A stretch of 64,000 bases of DNA, taken from Verrucomicrobiaceae bacterium (GTDB taxonomy: Bacteria; Verrucomicrobiota; Verrucomicrobiia; Verrucomicrobiales; Verrucomicrobiaceae). The position numbers were made by a program, and so were the translations under genes. This document shows positions 16,942 to 26,190 of the stretch, piece after piece; the first letter of the stretch is position 1, and every line of letters begins with the position of its first letter. Where the stretch lies: the NCBI GenBank assembly GCA_016795365.1, contig JAEUHN010000040.1:1-64000 (forward strand), read 5' to 3'. The notes beneath the pieces were generated by a model. The model did not search any database and was not told the DNA's origin. It saw only the letters and a list, made by a program, of their open reading frames with translations.

Positions 16942-18086
16942 GAGGGATCAGCGGGTGGTTCGACATCCGTGGAGGGCGTCACAGGTGGTGTGATCGGCGG
17001 AGGCGCTGAAGAGGAAGGTGTGAGAGGAGGAGGCGCAGAGCTTTCGCCAGACTTCGACTGCCGCAGCGTCTGCATCAGCGCAGGCATCCCGAGCAAGGCA
17101 AAGAACACATTCAGCACGCCCAGCCCGACAAAGATCCAGGCAAAGCCACTCAGTTCCTTGAAGCCCGCATTGGCCATCCAGAAAAAGATGCCCGTATTGA
17201 CCTTCATCCCCAGATCATCCACTGCGCTATCGCTGCGGACTGCCTCGGCAGCGACCATCATGGAGCCTGCGATCAGCAGCCCGTAAGCAAAGATGGCGAT
17301 GACGAAAAAGTTCACGACTGATCCCCAAAAAGCGGTCTTCAGCGTGCCCGGCAATTCATAGCGAGACAAACGGGCCAGACCAATGCCCATGAGGATGTGA
17401 GCGGCGAGACAGACGAGAAGATCCACGACCGTGTAGGCCGTGCCCGCGACGAAAGGCTCACCCGCAAACATCGCTCCCGCCACCAGCAGCAATGGCACAG
17501 CGATCATCAACAACTTCGAACGCGGCATCGGTGCCTTGATCCCGCGCTGATCAAAGGCCTGAGCGGGCCTCGCCTGCCCCAGCGATTCCAGCGGCACGGC
17601 CTCTTGCCCTTGATGCAGGCGGCATAGTTCCGTGATCCGCGCGATGACGGCCTGGGCGCCACGCAGGCGTTTGAGCGGTTTCAAGCGCACCACCTGCACC
17701 GCCGTTTGCAGCTTCACCACGCAGGTGGGGCCCTTCGCCAGATGAATGATCAGAAGCACGCCAAACAGCAGCATTGCCGCAAGGCAAATCCCTCCGCCAA
17801 TCGCTGCATCGCCGATGCCACCTGTGCGGGTCAGCAACGAAGCGAAAATGAGCCCCGCCAGCAGCACCGGAATCACGAACGCCGCTGCCAGCCAGCCGAA
17901 CTTGGAGGTGCGGGCAAGATTGATCGTCTGCACCTTCGCGTAGTCGATGCGCTTGTAGGTCTCGCTGAAGGCGAAAAGAAAACCGCCCGCGTCGATAAAG
18001 AGCAGATGATCGGGCCCTTCCCACAGCGAGCCGGACACGCCGGAGCCTCCAGCCAGGTAGCGATAGTCTTCGAATGCCTTCTTCAT
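16938..18086 (-). CDS. Multi-pass membrane protein of unknown family in the MoxR operon
   Basis: The 382-residue product starts at the ATG at 18086 (MKKAFEDYRYLAGGSG). The first 55 residues form a soluble domain with HLLFIDAGGFLFAFSETYKRIDY, resembling small beta-rich pleckstrin-like modules. Two helices (about residues 62-125), a cytoplasmic loop with basic residues, and four further helices follow. The C terminus (from about 345) is a disordered Pro/Ser/Thr tail (repeated PPPLTPSSSAPPP type). I cannot assign a family. Neighbours on both sides are zinc-finger membrane proteins, with a four-base overlap downstream and 16 bases upstream, so it belongs to the same operon. Confidence 0.7.
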   Translation of the reverse strand: MKKAFEDYRYLAGGSGVSGSLWEGPDHLLFIDAGGFLFAFSETYKRIDYAKVQTINLARTSKFGWLAAAFVIPVLLAGLIFASLLTRTGGIGDAAIGGGICLAAMLLFGVLLIIHLAKGPTCVVKLQTAVQVVRLKPLKRLRGAQAVIARITELCRLHQGQEAVPLESLGQARPAQAFDQRGIKAPMPRSKLLMIAVPLLLVAGAMFAGEPFVAGTAYTVVDLLVCLAAHILMGIGLARLSRYELPGTLKTAFWGSVVNFFVIAIFAYGLLIAGSMMVAAEAVRSDSAVDDLGMKVNTGIFFWMANAGFKELSGFAWIFVGLGVLNVFFALLGMPALMQTLRQSKSGESSAPPPLTPSSSAPPPITPPVTPSTDVEPPADPS

Positions 18087-18102
18087 GGGGTGCGAGATCG
18101 GC

Positions 18103-18708
18103 TCAGTCCAACCAGCCAAACCACAGGCTTAAGATGAAGGTAACCACACCAGCCACCTGGAGGAAGGCCAGCAGCAGTCCGGTGATCAGCCGCCAGCGCC
18201 CTCTCGGCACCAGACTGCGCGGCGAGTTCCAATGCCACAGGCCCAGGATCAATGCCGCGGGTGCGGTGATGATGCCGATCCAGTAAAACACCAGCAGGGG
18301 CAGCGTAATGATGGGTGCCAGGCCGAGGGCCAGCACCATGTTGTCCCACAGCGTGCGCTTGCTGCCGAAGCGGGTGTCCTTGGACTTGTCCCGCAGGTGA
18401 TCCAGGCATTTCAGGCAGACGGTGTCCTGGCCCCACTGTGCCGCCCACAAATCTGAGATCAGCACGCCGCAATGATGGCAGGACTTCGTAGCGCGCCGAG
18501 CGGGGCTGTAAAAACACGCAGCCTCGCCTTCCGCCAGAGGTTCTTCGGGAAGAGTCGGTGGCTTGGGCGCGGAGTCCGCCAGCAACGCTGGAAAGATGCT
18601 TGGCTGCGTCTTGCCACCACACACCCGGCAACGAACCGTGTTCGCTCCGCTGACCAATTGATCAGCGGGCAGAGGTTGGTTGCAAAAGGCGCAGCGGACA
18701 GCAGCCAT
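18103..18708 (-). CDS. Membrane protein with two zinc ribbons
   Basis: This 201-residue protein carries two N-terminal metal-binding modules: CAFCNQPL with CRVCGG (about residues 6-31), and CHHCGVLISDL with CLKCLDHL (about residues 77-103). The spacing is that of zinc ribbons or LIM-like treble clefs. Three hydrophobic helices follow (NMVLALGLAPIITLPLLV, WIGIITAPAALILGLW, ITGLLLAFLQVAGVVTFIL). The family is not known to me. It lies 26 bases after the GYF2-RDD gene and 16 before the next, so it is part of the operon. The presence of three unusual membrane genes (two zinc-finger, one multi-pass) upstream of the standard DUF4129-DUF4350-MoxR set is peculiar to this cluster. Confidence 0.72.
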   Translation of the reverse strand: MAAVRCAFCNQPLPADQLVSGANTVRCRVCGGKTQPSIFPALLADSAPKPPTLPEEPLAEGEAACFYSPARRATKSCHHCGVLISDLWAAQWGQDTVCLKCLDHLRDKSKDTRFGSKRTLWDNMVLALGLAPIITLPLLVFYWIGIITAPAALILGLWHWNSPRSLVPRGRWRLITGLLLAFLQVAGVVTFILSLWFGWLD

Positions 18709-18734
18709 GCGGGCAGGCGTGAGAGAGAGTTCGC

Positions 18735-19475
18735 CTATCGAGTCTTGATCACGCGCGTGGAGCAGATGTGATCATGCAAGGCACGCTTGTGATCATCGAA
18801 GCCAGCGATGACGTAACCAATCGAGCAGGTCATCCCGCTGATCATCTCTGCGAATCCACGCCCCCAGGCGCGGCCTTTGGTCACGGGACTGCCGTCTTCG
18901 TTGACGACCTTCAAACCGCACGCTGACTTCCCAGGCGTGGCACCCGATCGGGACACGAAGATGGCATTGTAGATGGGCGGCCCGAGGAACGCACCAATGT
19001 AGTAGATGCCAATCAGAATGATGAAGCCAACGGGAGGTGGCGCCCCTGGATTGTTCTGCGTGTCTTCAGGAATCACCTGCAGTCCGGCGAAATGCATGAT
19101 CATTCCCAGCACCGCCATCACGAAGAGCAGGCTGAAAACAAAGATCAGGTTGTCGATGATCTTCGCCCCCACTCGAATCCAGAAGCCCGCATACTCCATG
19201 GAACCTGGCAGGCTGGGGCTCACGCCTTCACGGAGCTGCTGCACATACAGATCCTTCTGAGCAGCTGGCACCGCGAGGCCCCCGATCTGCGGCACATTGG
19301 CCGGAGCCGTATCCAGCGCTGCTGGAAGGGCAGTGGAAACAGGTTGCCAGTCGGCCAGTCCATCGCGCCAGATCAGGGTGCCGGCATTGATGGTTCCCGA
19401 GCTAACGAGTTGCATGATCTCCTGCTCGGAGACGGGACCTTTCTGCTGTCCATTGAGAGCGTAATACCAGTTCAT
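18735..19475 (-). CDS. GYF_2-RDD membrane protein, first gene of the MoxR operon
   Basis: The 246-residue product begins with a GYF_2 domain (WYYALNGQQKGPVSEQEIMQL, then GTLIWRDGLADWQPV, about residues 3-50), a peptide-binding-type module frequent in PVC bacteria. A linker leads to an RDD domain: GFWIRVGAKIIDNLIFVFSLL, GATPGKSACGLKVVNEDGSP and GYVIAGFDDHKRALHDHICSTRVI. The last stretch is the usual RDD C terminus with the basic DHKRALHDxxCxTRV motif. It thus opens an operon that also closes with an RDD protein. The 128-base gap to pyrB's end (19604) lacks a convincing terminator, but the operon's own promoter should lie there on the minus strand upstream of 19475. Confidence 0.88.
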   Translation of the reverse strand: MNWYYALNGQQKGPVSEQEIMQLVSSGTINAGTLIWRDGLADWQPVSTALPAALDTAPANVPQIGGLAVPAAQKDLYVQQLREGVSPSLPGSMEYAGFWIRVGAKIIDNLIFVFSLLFVMAVLGMIMHFAGLQVIPEDTQNNPGAPPPVGFIILIGIYYIGAFLGPPIYNAIFVSRSGATPGKSACGLKVVNEDGSPVTKGRAWGRGFAEMISGMTCSIGYVIAGFDDHKRALHDHICSTRVIKTR

Positions 19476-19603
19476 GTGGGAAGGTTTGGAGGGAGGGGAT
19501 GATGGGGATTGCTACGAATCGTCGGAACGCTCGCTGAAATCCGAACAGTTGAGAAGCAAAAAGTGCACCTCGTCACCAAGCGATCCGCTCTGGCACCTCG
19601 TCG

Positions 19604-20536
19604 TCAGGCCTCCACTCCAGCACCGGGGCGCAGCCAGTAGAGCACGCTCATGCGCACGGCGATGCCGTTCTCCACCTGCTGATTGATGAGGCTGCGCTCA
19701 TAAGTCATGACGTTGTCCGTAAGCTCCACACCACGATTCACCGGACCGGGATGCATCACATAAAGCCCCTCGGCCCGCGCCCTTGCCAGACGATCATCGG
19801 TCATGCCATAAACCTTGTGATACTCGCTCACGCTAGGGAAGAAGGGTTCACGCTGGCGTTCCATCTGCACGCGCAGGAGGTAAATGATCTCCGGCTGCCA
19901 GGCCCAGAGTTCGTCCCAGGTGTTGAGCACTTTGACCTCGTCGGGCACATCGCGCGGCATCAGTGAACCAGGTGCAAGGTAGGCCACCTTCATGCCCAGG
20001 CGGCGAAGGATCAGGCTGGTGCTGCGAGCCACGCGGGAGTGCTTGATGTCGCCCACGATCACCACTTTGCGCCCGATCACACTGCTGACGGTTTCCTTGA
20101 TCGTGAAGGCATCCAGCAGTGCCTGCGTGGGATGAGCATGGAATCCATCACCCGCATTAATCACCGAGGCGCGGGTGTTTCGGGCGATGAGATTCGGGAT
20201 GCCGCTCTGCTTGTGCCGCACCACGATGTAATCGACCTTCATGGCCTCTAGCGTCTCCACCGTGTCCAGCACCGACTCGCCTTTGGTCACGCTGGAGGAG
20301 TCCACATCAAACTGGATGATGTCCGCGCTGAGCCGCGTGGCAGCGACTTCGAAAGACGACCGCGTGCGCGTGGAGGCCTCATAAAAGAGTGGCAGCACGG
20401 TCTGGCCTTTGAGCGTGGGCACCTTCTTCACGCTGCGCTTGAAGAGGTCTTTGAAAGGCACGGCGTTATCCAGCACGAACTGGATTTCCTCATCGGTTAG
20501 GGAGGCGATATCGAGCAAGTCCTTGCGGGGCGTCAT
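19604..20536 (-). CDS. pyrB: Aspartate carbamoyltransferase, catalytic chain
   Basis: PyrB joins carbamoyl phosphate and aspartate to carbamoyl aspartate, the committed step of pyrimidine synthesis. All signatures are present in the 310-residue protein: FYEASTRTRSSFE (carbamoyl-phosphate loop with STRTR), the SVTKGES loop, HPTQALLD, GDIKHSRVARS, the aspartate-binding YLLRVQMERQ, and MHPGPVNRGVEL. The start at 20536 overlaps the pyrR stop by four bases (ATGA) and fits family length. No pyrI is adjacent, so it is probably an unregulated trimer or a dihydroorotase-associated enzyme. Regulation is likely through PyrR. Confidence 0.96.
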   Translation of the reverse strand: MTPRKDLLDIASLTDEEIQFVLDNAVPFKDLFKRSVKKVPTLKGQTVLPLFYEASTRTRSSFEVAATRLSADIIQFDVDSSSVTKGESVLDTVETLEAMKVDYIVVRHKQSGIPNLIARNTRASVINAGDGFHAHPTQALLDAFTIKETVSSVIGRKVVIVGDIKHSRVARSTSLILRRLGMKVAYLAPGSLMPRDVPDEVKVLNTWDELWAWQPEIIYLLRVQMERQREPFFPSVSEYHKVYGMTDDRLARARAEGLYVMHPGPVNRGVELTDNVMTYERSLINQQVENGIAVRMSVLYWLRPGAGVEA

Positions 20537-21090
20537 GCGTCTTTGAGGTTGGAAGGTTGGATATAGACCTGGTCGCGGCCATCGACTTCGGCAAAGCGCA
20601 CACACACACGCTCCTCGGTGCTGGCTTCGGCATGAATGCCCACGTAGTCCGGCTGGATGGGAAACTCACGTCCTGGGCGCTCCACCAGCACGGCCAGTTG
20701 CACCCGAGCGGGGCGACCGTGATCGAGCAATTCATCGAGCGCCGCACGCACCGTGCGCCCGGTGTAGAGCACCTCATCGCAGATCACCACGTGCGTGTCA
20801 TTGACATCGAAGGCGATGTCCGAGCCCTCGAGCTTGGGCAGCGACTTCATCTGCTTCAAGTCATCGCGATACTGGGTGATGTCGATGGTGCCCAACTGCA
20901 CCTCGGCGCAAGGCATGGCCTTCATCGCCGCCGCGATGCGCTGGGCCAGAGGCACGCCACGTTTGTGAACGCCCACGAGCGCGAGTTGCTTCGAGCCGCG
21001 ATGGCTCTCGCAAATCTCCTTCGCCAGCCGCTCAATGCACGACGCCATCTCAGCAGGATCGAGGAGCGGACGGGACGAAGTTTCAGGCAT
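20533..21090 (-). CDS. pyrR: Bifunctional pyr operon regulator / uracil phosphoribosyltransferase
   Basis: PyrR is a type I phosphoribosyltransferase that in Firmicutes binds pyr mRNA to control attenuation and has residual UPRTase activity. This 185-residue product has the PRPP loop VVICDEVLYTGRTVRAALDEL, the LVGVHKRGVPLAQRI segment, and the family C-terminal end. It is first in a two-gene pyrRB unit. The distance from its start codon to the divergent big secreted-protein gene is only 108 bases and holds promoters for both, leaving no room for a pyr attenuator leader. Any RNA control would therefore have to act elsewhere, or the protein may act mainly as UPRTase here. Confidence 0.92.
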   Translation of the reverse strand: MPETSSRPLLDPAEMASCIERLAKEICESHRGSKQLALVGVHKRGVPLAQRIAAAMKAMPCAEVQLGTIDITQYRDDLKQMKSLPKLEGSDIAFDVNDTHVVICDEVLYTGRTVRAALDELLDHGRPARVQLAVLVERPGREFPIQPDYVGIHAEASTEERVCVRFAEVDGRDQVYIQPSNLKDA

Positions 21091-21096
21091 GGGGGC

Positions 21097-21127
21097 ATGA
21101 TAGTGCCGTGCTCATCCGTGGTGTCAA
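21097..21127 (-). promoter_or_regulatory. Candidate promoter of pyrRB with a very short leader
   Basis: On the minus strand a perfect -35 hexamer TTGACA (21122-21127) is followed after 19 bases by TATCAT (21097-21102). An alternative -10, CACTAT, lies at spacing 16. The ATG of pyrR starts only six bases beyond TATCAT, so a transcript from here would be leaderless or nearly so. Spacing is not ideal; evidence is by consensus match only. Confidence 0.4.
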
Positions 21128-21136
21128 AGTGTCTGC

Positions 21137-21165
21137 TTGTTCCTCCCGCGCCGATCCGGTATGAT
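21137..21165 (+). promoter_or_regulatory. Candidate sigma-70-type promoter of the giant FG-GAP/Ig gene
   Basis: TTGTTC (21137-21142) and TATGAT (21160-21165) are separated by exactly 17 bases, which is a good housekeeping promoter match, 33 bases before the ATG at 21199. The site partly shares its spacer region with the divergent pyrR promoter, so the two may compete for polymerase. Confidence 0.5.
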
Positions 21166-21198
21166 CGTCGGCTAAATCGCCCACAGCATCTGTCTGGC

Positions 21199-24100
21199 AT
21201 GAAACCTCTCGTCCTTCTCGCGTGTCTCTGCGCGGCCACCATCACCGCCCAGGCAGTCGCGCTCTTGGAAGGTGCGTCACAGACACTGGTGTCGATCGAC
21301 GAAGGTGGAGCCAAGGCTGCGGACGAGTTCGGCAAGGTGATCGCCACCAGCGGCAGCACCATGATTGCCGGAGTGCCCAGGGCTTCGCTCACAGGCCGGG
21401 CTTACGTTTATGTCAGATCGCCAGCCAATGGATGGCAGTTGGAGGCCGAGCTGGCTCCGCCTCCAGACTCTGGCATCACCGGATTCGGCAGCGTCGTCGC
21501 CATCGACGGCGACCTCGCAGCCGTGGGACATCTCTACAAATCCAAAGTCTGCCTCTTCCGTCGTAGTGGCACTACCTGGGCACTGGAGACCGTCTTGTCG
21601 AGCCCTGTCACGCCAACGAACGGGTTCGGCACCTCCATCAGCATCTCGGGCGATGCCGTGCTGGTGGGTGATGCAGATCGCGAGCGTGCGGATGTCTTCC
21701 GCAAAAACGGCAACTTCTGGGTCCATGAGGGCCTGCTCTCCGCCCCTTACCGAGATTGGGCGTGGGCACGGGGAAGCAAGGTGCTGATTCGCGGCACAGT
21801 GGCCGTGGTGGTCGAAGAATCGGTGCTCGACTGGTATCACTGGAACGGCTCGTCCTGGGTCTATGACCGTGAGGTGCGGCTGTCGAACTACCTGACCCGC
21901 AGGTCCATTCGTCTCAGCACTCTCGATATTCGACTCAACGAGACCCATCAGCTCCTCTGGGTGCTCACCTCGTGGGGCAGTGTGGGAGCTTTTTCCTGGC
22001 CCTCCGGTGACTGGGCGCAGATCGAGGTGATCCCGCCCACCAATGCCTCTTTGGGCACGCTGGGTGCGATCACCACCGCAGGTGACACCTTGTGGATATC
22101 GGGCCAATGGAGGACTCTCGCCTACCTGCGCAGCACGAGCGGCTCCTGGCAGCCCGCCCTTGCCGGGTCTCATGCGTTCGGTGCCACTTTCGCCTCGCAG
22201 CTGAGCATGAGTGACAACGATGTTCTCTGGGGCGACTTCAACGATCGGGGTTTCGCGGGGGCACGGACCGGACGGGTGCGAGTGTGGCAGTCCCTTGCCA
22301 ATGGAGCCTTGCAGAGCGGGCAGATCATTCGGCGGGATGATCGGGGCAACGATCAGGCCCGCTTCGGGCAGGCGGTGGCGGTCAATGGTCAGTGGCTGGC
22401 CGTGGGCAGTCCAGGTCAGGTGAATGCAGAAAGGCGTCGGACAGGTGCGGTATCCGTCTTTGCAGCGGGAGCAGATGGAAATTGGGAGCCTAACACCGTG
22501 CTGAGGCCAACCGACGGAGTCGAAGGTGATCGCCTGGGAGTCAGCGTGGCGCTGGATGGCGACACCATCCTCGCCGGGGCACCCGGTGCTGACGAATTCA
22601 CCGGCGCGGTTTTCGTTTTCGCTAAAGGCACCCATGGCTGGACTCAGAAGCAGAAGCTCACGCCGCCCTCCAGCATGGCCCAATTCTTGTGGGGGCAGGG
22701 CATCGCTCTCGCTGGCCAGACCGCTCTGGTAAGGGGCAATGGCTACGTGGCGGTGCTGGAGAAAAACACGACGGGCGACTGGTCCTGGAAGGGGATTCTG
22801 CCGCTGCCCGCACCGCGCGCTTACTTCCTTACCGACATGAGCTGTGACGGCACCTGGGCTGCGGTGGCGGACATTGTGGCGAATGCGGTGCTGATCTTCA
22901 AGAAGGGGTTGTCTGGCTGGGTGCTTCACAGCCAGGTCCAGGTGCCAGCCAAGCTGCCGCTCGATCAATTCGCTCGAAGCGTCTGCATCAGCGGTTCCGT
23001 GCTCATGGTGGGTGGAGTCGTGGAGCAACTCGTCCGCCCCCCTGATGCCGATCCCATCACCGCCGCCTCGGGAAGGGTGTGGTGCTACACCTTGCAAAGC
23101 AATGTCTGGAAGCTCGCGAAGACCTTGTCGCACGCGGAAGGCGGCACCTTCGTCAATGGACAAGCTTATGGAGCCCTGCTCGCCGCCCAAGGGAATCATC
23201 TCTTTGTGCAGTCGATCCACAACGATCCAACGATGACAGATCCCTATGGCAACCCACTCCGGGAACATTTTGCCATCGACGTCTATGACCGTGGCTTCCA
23301 CTTGTTGACCCGATTGGTGCCCGGTAATCAGCAAGGCGGGTGCTTGGCCGTGCATGGTCCCACGATTTATGCGGGTGAGCCGACTTACTCAGGCGAGCTG
23401 GTCGAGAACTTCGGTCGCGTGATGAAAATGAACCTCGCCGGCCTTCAGCTGCGCCGTGTCACCCTGCTAACAAGTCCGATGCTCTTCAGCGGCGCGACGA
23501 TCAATCTCGGCCTGATGGCCCTGGACAAGGCACGCACCGAATCACTGCGGATTCAGAACACGGGGCTGGTGCCGCTCACAGGAATCACCTCCCAAATCAG
23601 CAATGATCCCTTAGGGGCCGTCACGGTAGATCCCTTGCCCCGCACCACCCTCAACCCGGGCGAGTCGATGGTGGTGCGCGTCGTGGTGAAAAGTGCTACG
23701 GCGATCAACCTGGACGCTCTCGTCTCATTCAAGGCAGCCAGTTTCCCCAACTACACCTACGGCATCGGTTTCACCGCAACGGTTGCCGTTGCCAAAGCAC
23801 CTGTCATCGAAGACGCGGCAGGCAGCGAGCAGACAGTCGAGATCGGCACCGTGGATGCAGTGCCATCTCAACTTTCCGTGAATGCCACGGGCACGGACCC
23901 GCTCCGTTACCAGTGGTATCGCAATGGCGCACCCATCCCCGGAGCGACCAGCCCTGCCTACTCCACGGCTCCCGTGAAATCACCAGCCGAGGCGGGGCTC
24001 TACATGCTGCGAGTGACCAATGACTTCGGCACCGCGCAGTCGCGAGTCTGGCATATCAATGTCTATCGCCCTGTCGAGCGCACCGTGAGACCAACGACTC

Positions 24101-26181
24101 GCAGGACACTCACCCTGGCCGTCGAGGCCTACGGACCGGGTCCTTACACCTGGAATGACGATTTCAGTGTTCTTGAAGATGGGGCCTTTATCCAAGGATC
24201 GTCCACCCCGCAGCTCCGTCTCGCACGACCACGAGGTGTCACTTACGGCCTGCAAGCCGGAGGCAAATCGCTGGGCACCTTCGCCGTCGAGGCCCCGGAC
24301 ACCACGAGACCCAACAACATCATGGAAGAGTTCCGGGGTGAGGGGCTCGCCTTTGAGATGGGGCAAAACGTCAAACTCTACCTGGGCACTCAAGGCGATG
24401 AATTGAGCGGCGTTTCGGCGCAGGGCTTGCCGCCTGGTTTGCTCGTCCAGCGTCTGACTCGACAAGGCTTTGACGGGAACTCCGTGACGGAATGGTTCAT
24501 CGCAGGCAAGCCCACCGCCGCAGGCTACTTCGCCACGACCTTTGTCAGTTCGCGAGCAGGTGTGGCTAGCGCAGCACTGACACTGCCCGTGCAGGTGCAG
24601 CCCAAAAACTTCTCCCAGGCACTCGATACCCTTCTTTGGGCCGAGGAACTGAGTGTGGGTCGTGCCTGGCAGCTCGATCTTGCCCCATCGTTGCCTTACA
24701 CGCCTTCGACAGCTCGCCCCTTGGTGATCACGGGACTTCCTCCCGGCATACGACTTGTGTTGGCGAGTCCGTCCCCTGGCGAACCACCAGCATGGCAGCT
24801 GAGAGGAGTGGCCACCGCGCCCGGATTCTATAAGACCACCGTCGTTGGTTATGATGCGAGCCTCGTGAAGCAGGTTCACTACCTGCCGCTGAAGGTGAAG
24901 CCGATGCCGCTGGGATCGGTGGGGACTTTTGCAGGCCTAATCGATCCTCATGATGTCTTTATTCCCGAAGGTGGCAGCTTCAGCATCACCACGACCTCCG
25001 CAGGCACGTTCTCCGGCTCCTTCACGCTGGGCGCTCAGACCACGCGTGTCGCAGGCCAGTTTGATCGACATGGAAACGATGCCGCCGTGGATGCTGTCGC
25101 CACCGTCCTGCCTTGGAAACTCCCTGGCTTCAGCATTCCGTTCGTTCTCAGAATCAACGCCGGGGCCGGAGGTGTGCTCCTCGGAGTCATCGGTGCCGGA
25201 ACGGTGAGCGAAGCGGAGACCTCCGGCATCAATCCCTTTGCCATGTTCTTTGGCCGTTCATTGAAATGGAGCGCTCGAAGCCCCGTGCCTGCTGACGTTG
25301 CAGGCACCTACGACCACTGGACCTCGCCGCTGGTGAGTGGCGACACGGGGTATGCTTTCGAGCAGATCGAGTCCCTCACCTCCTCGTCATCTGGCGGCAG
25401 CGGTTCCACCGGTGGCAGTTGGGGTGGAGGCATTATCATCGGAGGCTCGGTGACCTTGGGCCGATCTCCTGCCTCACGTTCCGTGGCCCGGAATGAAGCG
25501 ACTCCAGCACCACCCGCAGGGATCGGTTACGGCTGGACCTTGGTAGCGAGCAACGGTGCCGTCATCGCCAGTGGGAAGCTCGCGGATGGTTCACCCGTTC
25601 GTGCCGTCGGATTCCTCGACAGCGAATACACCGCCTTGATCCATCTCCCTGCCACAACGCGATCACCGGGCGTGCATGGTGCGATCAAATTCTGGAGCGG
25701 CCCCGATAGCACCGAGCCGGCTCGCCCTGATGGCAAGCTGCTCTGGACGCGTGCTCCAGGCAGTGGAGCCCTGTGGCCTGAAGGGTTCCACACGGCAGTC
25801 ATGCTCACGGGCGAGCGCTTCCAGACACCGACCGCAGGGCTGAACCCCTTCGGCGACTTCGCTTACCTGGGCACCTCGGGCACTTGCTACTTCGCGTTCT
25901 TCAACGCCGACTTCACCATGGGTGCCGACCATCGACTTCAGCTGGCTCCTTCCGCTTACAATCTGCTGCCATCGTATGGGATCGATTGGATTCAAGGATT
26001 CAATGTCAACGTCAATGCCCGCACCGGCATCTTCAGCGGCAGATTCCGAATGAAGTTCGAATACACACCGCCACCCACCGGCGACACGCTGATCGAAGGG
26101 TTGATCCGCCCGCACTTCGGAGGCGGATTCATCCTGGGACCGGGCTCGGTTTCGCGACCGATTCGACTGCCCGTAGAGTGA
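21199..26181 (+). CDS. Giant secreted protein: FG-GAP/hyalin-like propeller repeats, Ig-like domain, Verrucomicrobial C-terminal module
   Basis: The 1660-residue product has a Sec signal (MKPLVLLACLCAATITAQAVA). From about residue 30 to 620 it carries at least seven repeats of the pattern (F)GxxVAxxGDxxxVGxP, e.g. FGSVVAIDGDLAAVG, FGTSISISGDAVLVG, RLGVSVALDGDTILAGAPG, as in FG-GAP/hyalin-like beta-propellers. A choice-of-anchor-like beta domain (ESLRIQNTGLVPLTGI) and an Ig-like domain (LRYQWYRNGAPIPGATSPAY) follow, then a putative-Ig region. The last 420 residues (from GTFAGLID) form a module also seen at the end of the minus-strand giant protein at 27.6 kb. No sorting signal or beta-barrel is obvious. 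A surface or matrix adhesion role is a guess. The ATG at 21199 is chosen for the signal peptide; upstream frame is shadow. Confidence 0.85.
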   Translation: MKPLVLLACLCAATITAQAVALLEGASQTLVSIDEGGAKAADEFGKVIATSGSTMIAGVPRASLTGRAYVYVRSPANGWQLEAELAPPPDSGITGFGSVVAIDGDLAAVGHLYKSKVCLFRRSGTTWALETVLSSPVTPTNGFGTSISISGDAVLVGDADRERADVFRKNGNFWVHEGLLSAPYRDWAWARGSKVLIRGTVAVVVEESVLDWYHWNGSSWVYDREVRLSNYLTRRSIRLSTLDIRLNETHQLLWVLTSWGSVGAFSWPSGDWAQIEVIPPTNASLGTLGAITTAGDTLWISGQWRTLAYLRSTSGSWQPALAGSHAFGATFASQLSMSDNDVLWGDFNDRGFAGARTGRVRVWQSLANGALQSGQIIRRDDRGNDQARFGQAVAVNGQWLAVGSPGQVNAERRRTGAVSVFAAGADGNWEPNTVLRPTDGVEGDRLGVSVALDGDTILAGAPGADEFTGAVFVFAKGTHGWTQKQKLTPPSSMAQFLWGQGIALAGQTALVRGNGYVAVLEKNTTGDWSWKGILPLPAPRAYFLTDMSCDGTWAAVADIVANAVLIFKKGLSGWVLHSQVQVPAKLPLDQFARSVCISGSVLMVGGVVEQLVRPPDADPITAASGRVWCYTLQSNVWKLAKTLSHAEGGTFVNGQAYGALLAAQGNHLFVQSIHNDPTMTDPYGNPLREHFAIDVYDRGFHLLTRLVPGNQQGGCLAVHGPTIYAGEPTYSGELVENFGRVMKMNLAGLQLRRVTLLTSPMLFSGATINLGLMALDKARTESLRIQNTGLVPLTGITSQISNDPLGAVTVDPLPRTTLNPGESMVVRVVVKSATAINLDALVSFKAASFPNYTYGIGFTATVAVAKAPVIEDAAGSEQTVEIGTVDAVPSQLSVNATGTDPLRYQWYRNGAPIPGATSPAYSTAPVKSPAEAGLYMLRVTNDFGTAQSRVWHINVYRPVERTVRPTTRRTLTLAVEAYGPGPYTWNDDFSVLEDGAFIQGSSTPQLRLARPRGVTYGLQAGGKSLGTFAVEAPDTTRPNNIMEEFRGEGLAFEMGQNVKLYLGTQGDELSGVSAQGLPPGLLVQRLTRQGFDGNSVTEWFIAGKPTAAGYFATTFVSSRAGVASAALTLPVQVQPKNFSQALDTLLWAEELSVGRAWQLDLAPSLPYTPSTARPLVITGLPPGIRLVLASPSPGEPPAWQLRGVATAPGFYKTTVVGYDASLVKQVHYLPLKVKPMPLGSVGTFAGLIDPHDVFIPEGGSFSITTTSAGTFSGSFTLGAQTTRVAGQFDRHGNDAAVDAVATVLPWKLPGFSIPFVLRINAGAGGVLLGVIGAGTVSEAETSGINPFAMFFGRSLKWSARSPVPADVAGTYDHWTSPLVSGDTGYAFEQIESLTSSSSGGSGSTGGSWGGGIIIGGSVTLGRSPASRSVARNEATPAPPAGIGYGWTLVASNGAVIASGKLADGSPVRAVGFLDSEYTALIHLPATTRSPGVHGAIKFWSGPDSTEPARPDGKLLWTRAPGSGALWPEGFHTAVMLTGERFQTPTAGLNPFGDFAYLGTSGTCYFAFFNADFTMGADHRLQLAPSAYNLLPSYGIDWIQGFNVNVNARTGIFSGRFRMKFEYTPPPTGDTLIEGLIRPHFGGGFILGPGSVSRPIRLPVE

Positions 26182-26190
26182 AGGCGCCGA

